From Cobetia amphilecti (lineage in GTDB: Bacteria > Pseudomonadota > Gammaproteobacteria > Pseudomonadales > Halomonadaceae), in the NCBI RefSeq assembly GCF_020217465.1, contig NZ_CP084115.1:3596001-3660000 (forward strand): a stretch of DNA of 64,000 nt, read 5' to 3'. The position numbers were made by a program, and so were the translations under genes. Position 1 is the first letter of the stretch. Each line of letters starts with the position of its first letter. Positions 25,131-34,794 of the stretch are shown one piece after another. A model generated the notes under the pieces. It worked only from the letters and a program-made list of their open reading frames with translations. It did not search any database and had not been told where the DNA came from.

Positions 25131-25898
25131 TCAAGCCTTGTTGCGCGACTCCTCGTCACTCGGGGGCTGGAAGGTGGACTGCTTGCTGATGTCCTCCCCA
25201 CTGATGCGATTCAAAAGCTTGCGCAACTTGTGACGCTGCCTGCGTGATGACAGGCGATTGGAATCCCAGCGCTCCGGTACCAGCGCACATTCTCCATTGG
25301 CATCGTGCAGGCGGAAGGCACGCTCGACGCCGATCGGATGGTCCTCACTGCCGTAGATGCCGATGATGCGCAGTGTCAGGCGCTGGAATTTCAGCTGCTC
25401 ATTGCTGGGCCAGTGACCGTCGAGCGAGATGCCATTGCGGCGCGCCATGCGCTCGATGACTTCAGAGAAAGTCCCGATATGCAGGAAGTCGCCCGAGCCC
25501 AGCGGCCCCTGACGCGTGGTATCGGAGATACGCCATTCACTGCTGCTGGAAGCCTCCTGCGCGGGCTGTTCGCTGTCATCGTCCTGCGCATCCTTGCGCT
25601 GCTCGTCACCTTCCTGATAGCTGCGTTCGAACTCGGTGACATCCATCAGCAGGCTGCCATGACTGGTATCCAGCCTGGCGATGATGTGCTCGATGAAGAT
25701 CGATTCGGCACTCATGTTGCTGACGATGCACAGACTGTCGATACCCTTGGACTTGCCGCGATTGATCAGCACTCGCGGGCGACGCTGGCGACGGAAGTTG
25801 TGATACAGCAGCTGCGCGTAGACCAGCCAGATAAAGAACGAGCCGATACTGGCTATCGCCGAGATGGTTTTCGAGTGATTCGCAATCCACTCCATCAT
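25131..25898 (-). CDS. Uncharacterised membrane-anchored protein
   Basis: I do not recognise this 255-residue protein. One N-terminal transmembrane helix (about residues 9-28, 'ISAIASIGSFFIWLVYAQLL') is followed by a basic 'RRQRRPR' stop-transfer patch, so the rest is probably cytoplasmic. That part has a beta-rich look with an acidic, Ser/Gln-rich insertion around residues 100-125 and a basic C-terminus ('RRQRHKLRKLL'). GGGGAGG precedes the start at 25898. The neighbours are a K+ channel downstream and glnE upstream; neither points to a role. Similar proteins are annotated only as hypothetical as far as I know. Confidence 0.65.
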   Translation of the reverse strand: MMEWIANHSKTISAIASIGSFFIWLVYAQLLYHNFRRQRRPRVLINRGKSKGIDSLCIVSNMSAESIFIEHIIARLDTSHGSLLMDVTEFERSYQEGDEQRKDAQDDDSEQPAQEASSSSEWRISDTTRQGPLGSGDFLHIGTFSEVIERMARRNGISLDGHWPSNEQLKFQRLTLRIIGIYGSEDHPIGVERAFRLHDANGECALVPERWDSNRLSSRRQRHKLRKLLNRISGEDISKQSTFQPPSDEESRNKA

Positions 25899-25985
25899 GC
25901 TGACCTCCCCTGTCAACGTTGTCTGGTGCACCCTTTCTGGGGACAGCGACAGGGGATTGCGAGCATTGATTTGGCGTTAAACCTC

Positions 25986-28900
25986 CTAGTGACTGACCTG
26001 ATCCTCGCCCAGCAGTGCCTGCCAGAGGATGATGACCCGCTCACGGTGGGCGGCAATCATCGGGTGCTGCTCCAGCCGCATCAGGCTGCCGTGCTTCTCC
26101 AGCGCCAGCCGATGGCTGACATCGCGGTAGGCCAGATAGGCCTCGCGCAGCTCACCGGCCTGCTCACCCGGCAGCCGCCCACAGGACTCGAGGGTTTCCA
26201 GCAGCCGCATGTTGTCGCTCCACTCGAGCAGAGCAGGCACCTGATGACTCAGCGCCAGCACGCAGTACTGGGCGAGAAACTCGATGTCGACGATGCCGCC
26301 GGCATCCTGCTTGAGATGGAACTGGCCGGCCTCGCGGTCCTTGGCGCTGCTGCCCAGGTGATCACGCATCTTGTGGCGCATGGCGATCACCTCCTGGCGC
26401 AGCGTCTTCTCGTCCCGCTGCTGACCGAGCACCTCACGGCGCACCTCCTCGAAGGCCAGCGCCAGCGCCGGGTCTCCCGCCACGGCCCGCGCACGCACCA
26501 GCGCCTGATGCTCCCAGGTCCAGGCTTGCGTGAGCTGATAGTCCCGGAAGGCCGCCAGGCTCGAGACCAGCAGCCCCGAATTGCCCGACGGGCGCAGGCG
26601 CATGTCGACCTCGTAGAGCGCACCGGCCGGCGTCACCGCCGTCAGCAGGTGGATGATGCGCTGCCCCAGACGCGTGAAGAACAGCGGATTGTCCAGCGGC
26701 CGCGGGCCATCCGTCTGGCCCTTGCTGGCCGCATCATGCAGGAAGACGAGATCCAGATCCGAGCCATAGCCCAGCTCGATGCCGCCCAGCTTGCCGTAGC
26801 CGACGATCACGAAGCTTCCACTCAGGCTGTCGCCGGTGATCGGCTGGCCATCGCGCCCGATGGGGAAACCATGCTTGCGGGTCAGGGTCTTCCACGCCAT
26901 CGCCAGCACCTGTTCCAGCACCACCTCGGCGATGAAGGTCAGATAGTCACTGACCTTCATCAGCGGGCGGGCACCGGCGATATCGGAGGCCGCCACGTGC
27001 AGTACCTGGGCATGGCGGAACACCCGCAAGGCCTCGAGCAACGCCTCTTCATCATCTTCGGGAATGCGCGACAGTGCGGTGCGCAGCTCATCGGCGAGAC
27101 GCGTCTTGTCGGCGGGTGAGTAAAGATTGTGCGGGTGCAGCAGCTCGTCGAGCAGCACCGGATAGCGCGCCAGCTGCTCGGCGATCCACGGGCTGGCCGC
27201 ACACAGGCGCATCAACTGCGCCAGCGCATCCGGGTTCTCGCGCAGCAGCGCCAGATAGGCCGTCCGGCGTAGCACCGCCTCGATCAGCGGCAAGACGCGC
27301 TCCAGCACTCGGCTGGCATCGTGCTCGCCGGGCTTCTCGGGGTCGCCCGCCGCCGAGCCCAGCGCCTGCAGCAATGGCGGCATCAGTGCATCGAGGCGAT
27401 CAAAGCCGATGCGCTGCATGCCCTGCACCGCACGTGACCGCCGCAGGCTGTCGAGGCGCCGGAAACTCTCGGCCGCACTCTCGAAGCCACTCTCGGCGAG
27501 CAGAGCCTCGCCCTCCTCGGCCGTCAGCTCGCCACGCCACAGTGCTCGCCACTCATCCAGCGCCTGCTGGCCTTCGCCCTGCTCGGCCTCGTCGTCTTCC
27601 GGCGCGGCGATCACGTTGTCGAAATGATGGCGGATGCGCGTGCGCACCTCCTCCAGGCGCGCGGTGAGCGCCTCCCAATCGGGCAGCTTCATGGCCAGCG
27701 CGAGGCGCTCGCGGCCCAGCGGGTCCAGCGGCAGTGTCTGGGTCTGGCGGTCGGCCTGGGCCTGCAGGGCGTGTTCAAGATCGCGCAGGAAGACGTAGTC
27801 CGGCACCAGCTCATCCACGACCGCCTGCGGCAGCAAGCCCAGGGCTGGCAGGCGCGCAAAGGCCTGCTTGAGCGAGGTGACCTGCAATTCCGACTCACGC
27901 CCGCCCCGAATCAGCTGGAAGGCCTGGGCGATGAACTCCGCCTCGCGAATGCCGCCGGAGCCGAGCTTGATGTTGTCGGACAGCCCGCGCCGCTTGACCT
28001 CGCGATTGATCATCGCCTTCATCTCGCGCAGCGACTCGATGGCACCGAAATCCAGATACTTGCGATAGACGAAGGGCCGCAGGTGCGCGATCAGGCGCTC
28101 GCCGGCAGCGACGCTGCCCGCCACCGGGCGCGCCTTGAGCATCGCGTAACGCTCCCATTCGCGGCCCTGATCCTGATAGTAGCTGGCCAGCATCGAGAAA
28201 CTGCCGACCAGTGGCCCGCCGTCCCCCAGCGGACGCAGCCGCATGTCGACGCGAAACACGAAGCCATCGGCGGTCATCGCGTCCAGCGCGGCAATCAGCT
28301 TCTGGCCGAGACGCGTGAAATATTCCTGATGATCCAATGACTTGCGACCGCCCGATGTCTCGCCCTTGTCGGGGAAGGCGAAGATCAGGTCGATATCGGA
28401 GGAGAGGTTGAGCTCGCCGGCGCCCAGCTTGCCCATGCCGAGCACCACCAGCCGCTGCGGCTCGCCGAAGCGGTCCGGCGCGGGGCGGCCGTAACGCGGC
28501 TCAAGCGAGGCTTCCAACCAGCCAAGCGCGCCCTCGAGAGTGACTTCGGCGAGGTGCGAGACTGCCGCCGCGGTCTGCCACATGTCGGCGCCGTTGAGGT
28601 CGCGCCACACGATGCCCAGCATGCGCAGCTGGCGGAAGCGCCGCAGCACCTGCTGCATCGCCTTCTCATCATCGGCGCTGGCGAGACCGGCGGCGAGGCG
28701 CTCAGTGAGCTGCGCGACCGGCAAGGCGCGCTCCAGCTCGCCGCTCTCGAGCAGCTCGGACAGCAGTTCAGGGCGGCGGCACAACGTCTCCAGCGCGAAG
28801 TCGGACAGCGTGATAAGACGCCCAAGCTGGCTGCGCTGACGCTCATCGAGGGCCAGAAAGCTCGCCAGCGGTGAGCTGTCATCGCCACGCATCTCGCTGA

Positions 28901-29066
28901 GGTTCTCAGCCTGGGTCAGGCTCTCTTCGAGGCGCTCCTGAGCGGCGTGCAGGGCGCTCTCGAGCGTGGCACGGCTGTCAGCCGACTGCTCGGCGAGCAG
29001 CGATGACGGCGCAAGGAAATCAGCGGGCAACAGTGGGCGGGACTGCGCGGGGGATGGCTGGGGCAT
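25986..29066 (-). CDS. glnE: Bifunctional glutamine synthetase adenylyltransferase/deadenylylase
   Basis: GlnE attaches AMP to, and removes it from, glutamine synthetase under control of PII, setting its activity to nitrogen supply. The 1026-residue protein has two related nucleotidyltransferase halves. The N-terminal deadenylylase carries 'LNLSSDIDLIFAFPDKG' (about 205-221), and the C-terminal adenylylase carries 'GYGSDLDLVFLHDA' (about 755-768). Each is followed by an R-rich 'VDMRLRPxGxxGxLV' motif and a helical GlnD-type domain. It is somewhat longer than E. coli GlnE (946). AAGGAG precedes the ATG at 29066. Confidence 0.97.
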   Translation of the reverse strand: MPQPSPAQSRPLLPADFLAPSSLLAEQSADSRATLESALHAAQERLEESLTQAENLSEMRGDDSSPLASFLALDERQRSQLGRLITLSDFALETLCRRPELLSELLESGELERALPVAQLTERLAAGLASADDEKAMQQVLRRFRQLRMLGIVWRDLNGADMWQTAAAVSHLAEVTLEGALGWLEASLEPRYGRPAPDRFGEPQRLVVLGMGKLGAGELNLSSDIDLIFAFPDKGETSGGRKSLDHQEYFTRLGQKLIAALDAMTADGFVFRVDMRLRPLGDGGPLVGSFSMLASYYQDQGREWERYAMLKARPVAGSVAAGERLIAHLRPFVYRKYLDFGAIESLREMKAMINREVKRRGLSDNIKLGSGGIREAEFIAQAFQLIRGGRESELQVTSLKQAFARLPALGLLPQAVVDELVPDYVFLRDLEHALQAQADRQTQTLPLDPLGRERLALAMKLPDWEALTARLEEVRTRIRHHFDNVIAAPEDDEAEQGEGQQALDEWRALWRGELTAEEGEALLAESGFESAAESFRRLDSLRRSRAVQGMQRIGFDRLDALMPPLLQALGSAAGDPEKPGEHDASRVLERVLPLIEAVLRRTAYLALLRENPDALAQLMRLCAASPWIAEQLARYPVLLDELLHPHNLYSPADKTRLADELRTALSRIPEDDEEALLEALRVFRHAQVLHVAASDIAGARPLMKVSDYLTFIAEVVLEQVLAMAWKTLTRKHGFPIGRDGQPITGDSLSGSFVIVGYGKLGGIELGYGSDLDLVFLHDAASKGQTDGPRPLDNPLFFTRLGQRIIHLLTAVTPAGALYEVDMRLRPSGNSGLLVSSLAAFRDYQLTQAWTWEHQALVRARAVAGDPALALAFEEVRREVLGQQRDEKTLRQEVIAMRHKMRDHLGSSAKDREAGQFHLKQDAGGIVDIEFLAQYCVLALSHQVPALLEWSDNMRLLETLESCGRLPGEQAGELREAYLAYRDVSHRLALEKHGSLMRLEQHPMIAAHRERVIILWQALLGEDQVSH

Positions 29067-29168
29067 GGTCGTCTCCTTCGATCCAGCCCTCAGCATAACG
29101 GAGGCCGCAGGCACATGACACGGCCTGCCCGCCGACCCCTTTCATTGATGTGGTCGGGGCTTGGGCGC

Positions 29169-29540
29169 TCAGCCGAACAGCTTGTCGTAGAGCAAGGTAC
29201 CCCAGGTCAGGCCAGCGAAGATCAGGCTGATCATCACCGCCGCCGAGCCCATGTCCTTGGCGCGCCCGGACAGTTCATGGAATTCCGGGCCGATGCGGTC
29301 AATCGCGGATTCCACCGCCGAGTTGAGCAGTTCGACCATCAGCACGATCAGCGTGGAGCCGACCAGCAGCAGCCACTCGACATGCGAGTCGCCGATCCAC
29401 CAGGCAAACGGCAGCAGCAAGGCGCACAGCACGATCTCCTGGCGGAAGGCCTCTTCGTTGCTCCAGGCGGCCTTGAGGCCCTTGAGCGAGTAACGCGCGG
29501 AATGCTTGAGGTGGGTCAAGCCGGTATGCCGTGATTTCAT
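29169..29540 (-). CDS. dgkA: Diacylglycerol kinase
   Basis: DgkA phosphorylates diacylglycerol released by membrane-derived oligosaccharide synthesis back to phosphatidate. The 123-residue protein has three transmembrane helices and the family signature '[19 protein letters not shown]' (about 30-48) and '[20 protein letters not shown]' followed by '[14 protein letters not shown]' (about 69-102), which holds the catalytic Glu and metal ligands. E. coli DgkA is 122 residues. It is divergent from nhaB with a 287-base gap in which I see no gene. Confidence 0.95.
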   Translation of the reverse strand: MKSRHTGLTHLKHSARYSLKGLKAAWSNEEAFRQEIVLCALLLPFAWWIGDSHVEWLLLVGSTLIVLMVELLNSAVESAIDRIGPEFHELSGRAKDMGSAAVMISLIFAGLTWGTLLYDKLFG

Positions 29541-29827
29541 CTTCGGGTCTCGTACAGAAGCAGCACGGAGGCTGCAAAGGCCGATCTTTCAATCGGACGA
29601 CGTCTGCCAGCAACACGCCTCGGGAGAGCTCGCAGCACACCGGCCAGCGACAGCGCAGCGCTGCCTGCGCGATTTTCACGACCAAAGGCTACCCGAGACC
29701 TCATCGACGGGCGTGCTCTAATACCGCCAGGCGCTCGATGACGGCGGCGATGATAGCAAAGCACGCGCTGAAGCGGCATTGCCGATCCCGTCCTCCAACA
29801 ACAACAAATCAACGCCGGGAACTGCCC

Positions 29828-31360
29828 ATGCCTTCGCTATCACACGACACACGCCAGACGCTCAGCCGCGGACTGGCGCGCAACTTCCTCGGCCAGTCGC
29901 CACGCTGGTACAAGCAGTTGATGTGCCTGTTTCTGATCACCAATCCGCTGCTGCTGTGGTTCAGCGGTCCGCAAGGTGGCGTGATCGTCGGCTGGCTGCT
30001 GCTGGGGGAATTCATCTTCACGCTGGCGATGGCGCTCAAGTGCTATCCCCTCCAGCCGGGCGGCCTGCTGGCACTGGAGGCCGTCGTCATCGGCATGGCC
30101 TCGCCGGAGGCCATCATGCAGGAGATGGAGCGCAACCTGCCGGTGATCCTGCTGCTGATGTTCATGGTGGCCGGGATCTACTTCATGAAGCCGCTGCTGC
30201 TGTATGCCTTCACCAAGATCATCCTCGGCGTGCGCTCCAAGACCTGGCTGTCGCTGATGTTCTGTCTCTCCAGCGCCCTGCTGTCCGCCTTTCTCGATGC
30301 CTTGACGGTGACGGCGGTGATCATCGGCATCGCGGTGGGCTTCTACTCCGTCTATCACAAGGTGGCCTCGGGCAAGCATTTCGACACCCAGCATGACCAT
30401 GCCAACGATGTCAGCGTCGAGGCCGTGCACAGTGAAGACCTCGAGGATTTCCGCGGCTTTCTGCGCTCGCTGTTGATGCATGGCGCGGTGGGAACCGCGC
30501 TGGGAGGCGTCAGCACCATGATCGGCGAGCCGCAGAATCTGGTGATCGCCAAGGCCGCCGAATGGGACTTCATCGACTTCTTCCTCGCCATGGCGCCGGT
30601 CACCGTGCCGACCTTCTTCGCCGGCCTCGCCCTGTGCGTGCTGCTGGAGCGTGGCCGCTGGTTCGGCTACGGCCAGCGCCTGCCCGCCAGCGTACGACGC
30701 ATTCTCGAGGATTATGACCATCACCAGGGTTCACGGCGCACGCCGCGGGAACGCGCCGCGCTGATCGTGCAGGCCGTGGTGGCCGTGCTGCTGGTCCTGG
30801 CGCTGGCACTGCACATGGCAGAGGTCGGGCTGATCGGACTGGCGGTGATCATCCTGCTGACCGCCGGCAACGGCATCACCGATGAGCATCAGATCGGCCG
30901 CGCCTTCCAGGAATCGCTGCCCTTCACCTCGCTGCTGGTGGTGTTCTTCACCATCGTCGCGGTCATCCACGAGCAGCATCTGTTCCAGCCGTTCATCCAG
31001 TGGGTACTCAGTCTGCCCATCGAGGAACAGGCCGGTGCGCTATTCCTGGCCAACGGCCTGCTCTCGGCCATCTCGGACAATGTCTTCGTGGCCACGGTGT
31101 ACATCACCCAGGTCAAGAATGAGTTCGTGGCCGGCAATATCAGCCGCGAGCACTTCCATGCGCTGGCGGTCGCGGTGAACACCGGCACCAACCTGCCCAG
31201 CGTTGCGACCCCCAACGGCCAGGCGGCGTTCCTGTTTCTGCTCACCTCCGCCATCGCGCCACTGGTCAGGCTCTCCTACGGGCGCATGGTGTGGATGGCG
31301 CTGCCCTACACGGTGCTGATGACGCTGGTCGGGCTGGCCACCGTGCGCAGCTTCATCTAG
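29828..31360 (+). CDS. nhaB: Na+/H+ antiporter NhaB
   Basis: NhaB exports Na+ in exchange for protons, important for a marine or halophilic cell and complementary to the Na+-pumping decarboxylase encoded at 56-60 kb. The 510-residue protein is almost the length of E. coli NhaB (513) and has about 12 hydrophobic helices. Characteristic stretches are '[17 protein letters not shown]' (residues about 13-29), '[13 protein letters not shown]' and '[17 protein letters not shown]'. The ATG at 29828 matches the family start; the frame's upstream extension is not conserved. A hairpin terminator lies at 31376-31409. Confidence 0.95.
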   Translation: MPSLSHDTRQTLSRGLARNFLGQSPRWYKQLMCLFLITNPLLLWFSGPQGGVIVGWLLLGEFIFTLAMALKCYPLQPGGLLALEAVVIGMASPEAIMQEMERNLPVILLLMFMVAGIYFMKPLLLYAFTKIILGVRSKTWLSLMFCLSSALLSAFLDALTVTAVIIGIAVGFYSVYHKVASGKHFDTQHDHANDVSVEAVHSEDLEDFRGFLRSLLMHGAVGTALGGVSTMIGEPQNLVIAKAAEWDFIDFFLAMAPVTVPTFFAGLALCVLLERGRWFGYGQRLPASVRRILEDYDHHQGSRRTPRERAALIVQAVVAVLLVLALALHMAEVGLIGLAVIILLTAGNGITDEHQIGRAFQESLPFTSLLVVFFTIVAVIHEQHLFQPFIQWVLSLPIEEQAGALFLANGLLSAISDNVFVATVYITQVKNEFVAGNISREHFHALAVAVNTGTNLPSVATPNGQAAFLFLLTSAIAPLVRLSYGRMVWMALPYTVLMTLVGLATVRSFI

Positions 31361-31375
31361 TCAGCGCCGCCTGTT

Positions 31376-31409
31376 ACCGGGGCCAGCCGCACCTCCGGCT
31401 GGCCCCGGT
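31376..31409 (+). terminator. Hairpin after nhaB
   Basis: ACCGGGGCCAGCCG (31376-31389) pairs with CGGCTGGCCCCGGT (31396-31409). The downstream T content is low, so its termination strength is uncertain. Confidence 0.6.
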
Positions 31410-31557
31410 TGCGTCAGTCTCATCCCAATGTCGATATCGCGAGACTTCCCCACAGCGTCGCTTGCAGGCACTGTGAGATGACGCGTCTCGATCAGACGCC
31501 GTGACACCTTCAAGCAGGAAGACCGCCAACACCAACGCCATCCACAAGGAGACAGCC

Positions 31558-32535
31558 ATGTCCCGCGCACTGATGCTGCACGAAGAGACACCTCGCGCTC
31601 GAGTCGTCGACCTCTCCGATGATCAGCTACCTGACCTGCCTGTCACGGTGGCCATCGAGCGTTCCGGACTCAACTACAAGGACGCGCTGGCCATCACTGG
31701 CCGTGGCAAGATCGTTCGCGAGCTGCCCTTCGTGCCGGGCATCGATTTCGCGGGTCGCGTCGAGGCCTCCGACTCGCCGGATTATCAGCCGGGCGATGAG
31801 GTCCTTCTGACCGGCTGGGGCGTGGGCGAGCGCCATTGGGGTGGCCTGGCCGAGCGCATGCGCGTCAAACCCGAGTGGCTGGTCAAGCGTCCTGCCAATC
31901 TGAGCGCCGAGCAGGCCATGGCCTTCGGCACCGCCGGCCTGACCGCCATGCTGTGCGTGATGCGTCTCGAGGAGGCCGGCCTGACGCCCGAGCAGGGCCC
32001 GGTGATCGTCACCGGCGCCACCGGTGGGGTCGGCAGCTGGGCCGTGCAGATGCTGGCCGGGCAAGGCTTCGAGGTTCACGCGATCAGCGGCAAGGCCGAG
32101 CAGCGCGAATGGCTCGAGTCACTGGGCGCGAGCGAAGTCCATCTGCGCAGTGATTTCGAGGACAAGGGCCGTCCGCTGGAAAAGAGCCGCTGGGCAGGCG
32201 CCGTGGATACCGCCGGTGGCCAGGTGCTGGCCAATCTGCTGGCGCAGATGAATTACGATGGCAAGGTGGCGGCCGTGGGCCTCGCGGCGGGCGCCGACCT
32301 GCCCACCAGCGTGATGCCGTTCATCCTGCGCGGTGTCTCGTTGCTGGGCGTCGATAGCGTCATGATCAATGCCGAACGCCGTCAAAAGGTCTGGCAGCGT
32401 CTGGCCGACCTGCCGGACGAGATGCACGCCCAGATGCAGCTCGAGACGGTCGGCCTGGAAGGCCTCGCCGAACGCGCCGAGGCGATGATCGACGGACGCG
32501 TCAGCGGTCGCGTGCTGCTCGACCCGACGCGCTGA
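31558..32535 (+). CDS. AcuI/YhdH-family NADPH quinone or acrylyl-CoA reductase
   Basis: This medium-chain dehydrogenase of 325 residues lacks the zinc ligands of alcohol dehydrogenases and fits the YhdH/AcuI group. It has 'SGLNYKDALAITGRGKIVRELPFVPGIDFAG' (read from about residue 37) and the NADPH loop 'VIVTGATGGVGSWAVQML' (about 148-165). AcuI reduces acryloyl-CoA to propionyl-CoA in DMSP catabolism, and many relatives have the same activity without DMSP genes nearby; none are seen here. AAGGAG precedes the ATG at 31558. The family is firm and the substrate is inferred. Confidence 0.88.
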   Translation: MSRALMLHEETPRARVVDLSDDQLPDLPVTVAIERSGLNYKDALAITGRGKIVRELPFVPGIDFAGRVEASDSPDYQPGDEVLLTGWGVGERHWGGLAERMRVKPEWLVKRPANLSAEQAMAFGTAGLTAMLCVMRLEEAGLTPEQGPVIVTGATGGVGSWAVQMLAGQGFEVHAISGKAEQREWLESLGASEVHLRSDFEDKGRPLEKSRWAGAVDTAGGQVLANLLAQMNYDGKVAAVGLAAGADLPTSVMPFILRGVSLLGVDSVMINAERRQKVWQRLADLPDEMHAQMQLETVGLEGLAERAEAMIDGRVSGRVLLDPTR

Positions 32536-32735
32536 AGACACTCGACGCACGACCCGCGACGGAAAATTTGCCCTCGCAGCGCCAAAAACGCTTCAAGTCC
32601 TTGATTGTTGCGGTGCAATAGCGATTTTGGCGTTAGCCAACGCCGTCACACAACGCTATGCTCTTGTTATCTCGTTGCGCCCTGTCGAGCGTCCCGAGTG
32701 CCCTCCCCTCAGCCATGCCGGGCGTGTGGAGGACC

Positions 32736-32760
32736 ACCCCGCCTTCGGGCGGGGTTTTTT
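32736..32760 (+). terminator. UUCG-tetraloop intrinsic terminator
   Basis: ACCCCGCC (32736-32743), loop TTCG, GGCGGGGT (32748-32755), then six T residues in all: a textbook Rho-independent terminator on the plus strand. Confidence 0.9.
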
Positions 32761-32782
32761 GTGTCTGTCACTCAGGCCATGA

Positions 32783-32818
32783 ACACGAAAGCCCCGCCGA
32801 TTGGCGGGGCTTTCGTGT
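32783..32818. terminator. Bidirectional terminator before the dacB 3' end
   Basis: ACACGAAAGCCCCGCC (32783-32798) pairs perfectly with GGCGGGGCTTTCGTGT (32803-32818) around GATT. It serves dacB on the minus strand. Confidence 0.85.
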
Positions 32819-32839
32819 CATGCGCTCGCGATCAGGAGC

Positions 32840-34393
32840 TCAGTTGCGCTCGATCATCGCGGTCAGGTCCTCGGCGACCGGATCCAGCACCTGCGGCCAG
32901 GACAGATAAGGCACCGCCGCCCGGCCGTTGACCATCACCGCGAAGGCGCCCCAGCGGCCACTTTGCGTGCGGAAGTATCCCGAGATGGCGCGCACCGGCA
33001 CCGGGTTGTTGAGGGTGCCCGTCTTGACCATCACGTGATTGCGGAAGGTCTCGCTGCCACGGCGGATGAAGCGCATCGGGCCATTGACCGGTGCCTGCAG
33101 GCCCGCCACGAAGGTGGGGAACAGCGCCGGGCGGTGATACATGCTGTCGAGCAACGCCACCAGCCCACTGACGCTGGTGCGGTTCTGGGAAGTCAGGCCG
33201 CTGCCGGAATACATCGTCAGCGGGCCGTGACCGGGAATCGCGCTGGCGAAGGTCTCGAGCTTGGCGCCGCCCTGGCGCAAGGTGGCCTGACTGCCGCCGA
33301 CCAGCGCCAGCGTCAGCTGGTCCGCCATGAAGTTGTTGGAGTAGTTGAGCATGCGCGTCAGCAACTCCTGCATCGGCTTGCCTTCGACGCTACCGAGCTG
33401 CGCGGCGCTGGAGGGCGGCGCCGTCGAGGTGATGTCCACCCCGCCGGTCACCGTGATCCCGGCGCGCGCCAGGATGTCGCGCATCAGCTCACCGGTGTAC
33501 AGCGCAGGATTGGAGACGGCGCGGTAGATGCTGCGCGGCTGGCTGTCGGCGGCGATGGTGCCGGTGACGACCAGCGTATCGCGACCATTGCTGGTGGTAC
33601 GCCGGGCATTGATGGCGCTCTTGCCCCCCGCGCCGACCGTGGTGACCTGGTTGTCGAAGATCTCGGTGGGCTGGGTGGTGTCGCAGCTGGCCAGTCGCGC
33701 CGGCGCCTGACTGCCCGCACCCGGCATCACCTTCACGCACCAGCTGGCATAGTTGCTGGCCGCGGACGACAGCAGCGCATCATAGGCATTGCTGGAACGC
33801 CGCGAGGCATTGCAGCGATCGGTACTGATGCAGGGCACCGGCCCGAAACGCCACTGACTGATCAACAGGCGCCCTTCGACGCGGCGGATGCCCCGAAAGC
33901 GCAGCTCCTCGGTCAGCCGCCACAGCTCTTCACTGGTCAGCGCCGGGTCGCCGCTGCCCTCGAGCACCAGGTCACCGGTCAAGACGCCGCCGCTGATCGT
34001 GCCCGTGCTGCGCAGACGCGTGGAGAAACGGTACTGCGGGCCGAAACGGTCCAGCGCCGCACCGGCGATATAGAGCTTGGACAGCGAAGCCGGCGTCAGT
34101 TGCTGGTCGGGATTGACCGAGGCCAGCGTCTCGCCGGTATCGAGCATGCGCGCCTGGGCACTGACGATGAAGCCCTTGTCAGTCAGTCGCGTCAGGTTGT
34201 CAAAGCCCGCCGCCTGCGCCGGGCCCGCCACGACAAGCGTCGCACCGGCCGCCATGGCCAGTCGGCGCAGCGAGCGCGTGAAACGCAGCGACTTGCCCGC
34301 TGCTGCGGGGCGCGCCGCCGCCTTCAGCAAGGGCAACAGGGGAGACAGTCGGGAGGGTCGCGCAGAGGTCGGTGCAGTGCGAAATAGGGGCAT
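32840..34393 (-). CDS. dacB: D-alanyl-D-alanine carboxypeptidase/endopeptidase, PBP4 type (DacB)
   Basis: This periplasmic low-molecular-weight penicillin-binding protein trims or opens peptidoglycan cross-links. The 517-residue precursor has an Ala-rich signal region ending 'VVAGPAQA-A' and the three active-site motifs: SLSK ('PASLSKLYIAG', catalytic Ser, about residue 105), SNN ('NYSNNFMADQL') and KTG ('VMVKTGTLNNP'). The large insert between the first two motifs is typical of the PBP4 (S13) class. The start at 34393 leaves an unusually long pre-sequence of about 60 residues and has a weak ribosome site, so the true start may lie downstream. Confidence 0.93.
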   Translation of the reverse strand: MPLFRTAPTSARPSRLSPLLPLLKAAARPAAAGKSLRFTRSLRRLAMAAGATLVVAGPAQAAGFDNLTRLTDKGFIVSAQARMLDTGETLASVNPDQQLTPASLSKLYIAGAALDRFGPQYRFSTRLRSTGTISGGVLTGDLVLEGSGDPALTSEELWRLTEELRFRGIRRVEGRLLISQWRFGPVPCISTDRCNASRRSSNAYDALLSSAASNYASWCVKVMPGAGSQAPARLASCDTTQPTEIFDNQVTTVGAGGKSAINARRTTSNGRDTLVVTGTIAADSQPRSIYRAVSNPALYTGELMRDILARAGITVTGGVDITSTAPPSSAAQLGSVEGKPMQELLTRMLNYSNNFMADQLTLALVGGSQATLRQGGAKLETFASAIPGHGPLTMYSGSGLTSQNRTSVSGLVALLDSMYHRPALFPTFVAGLQAPVNGPMRFIRRGSETFRNHVMVKTGTLNNPVPVRAISGYFRTQSGRWGAFAVMVNGRAAVPYLSWPQVLDPVAEDLTAMIERN

Positions 34394-34460
34394 GAGGCAT
34401 CCAGTGACGTCGTCGGTGAGCATCCATGTCACAGCCGGGAGGCGCCGTGATGCCCCTAGC

Positions 34461-34790
34461 TTAATGAGGACTGGCGCTGGAAAACAGATGCAGGACAGCG
34501 ACACCGCCCACGATCATCGCCAACCCCAGGATGGCCGGCAGGTCCGGCATCTCGCGATAGACCACCGCACCGAACACGGTGACCAGCACGATGCCGAGCC
34601 CGGACCACACCGCGTAGGTCACGCCCAGCGGCAGATCACGCAGTACCAGCGTCAGGAAATAGAAGGCGATGCCGTAGCCCACCACCACGATCACGCTGGG
34701 GCCGAGTCGCGAAAAGGACTCGGAGGCCTTGAGCGCGCTGGTCGCGATGACCTCTGCCAATATGGCCACTGCCAGGAAGACATAACTCAT
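34461..34790 (-). CDS. Small multidrug resistance (SMR) family exporter
   Basis: This 109-residue protein has four transmembrane helices and the SMR hallmark glutamate in helix 1, 'AILAEVIATSALKASE' (about residue 13). It also has 'YAVWSGLGIVLVTVFGAVVYRE' in helix 3 (from about residue 60). Such proteins work as antiparallel dimers exporting cationic drugs or guanidinium with proton influx; the sequence resembles EmrE/QacE more than Gdx, judged by eye. AGGTGATTCG precedes the ATG. It begins 4 bases after the PACE gene ends and is surely co-transcribed with it. Confidence 0.92.
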   Translation of the reverse strand: MSYVFLAVAILAEVIATSALKASESFSRLGPSVIVVVGYGIAFYFLTLVLRDLPLGVTYAVWSGLGIVLVTVFGAVVYREMPDLPAILGLAMIVGGVAVLHLFSSASPH

Positions 34791-34794
34791 CGAA

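Larger units (their letters stand above)
32536..32839. other. Gap between the AcuI-like gene and dacB: two terminators
   Basis: No gene is visible. The left part contains a TATGCT element and a stretch leading to the UUCG-loop terminator at 32736-32760. A second, bidirectional terminator lies at 32783-32818. The first could end the upstream mRNA or a small RNA starting near 32660. Confidence 0.5.

Noticed and set aside
25305..27119. A 604-codon plus-strand frame opposite glnE and the unknown protein
   Set aside because: It spans two genes and a gap, and the translation is His/Gln/Arg-rich filler typical of antisense frames.
31558..32535. A DMSP-degradation locus around the AcuI-like gene
   Set aside because: No DddD, DddL, DddP, AcuN or AcuK-like gene is nearby; the flanking genes are nhaB and dacB.
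32640..32760. Signal recognition particle RNA or tmRNA before the terminator
   Set aside because: The conserved GGAAGGAAGCAGCC loop of SRP RNA and the tRNA-like ends of tmRNA are absent.
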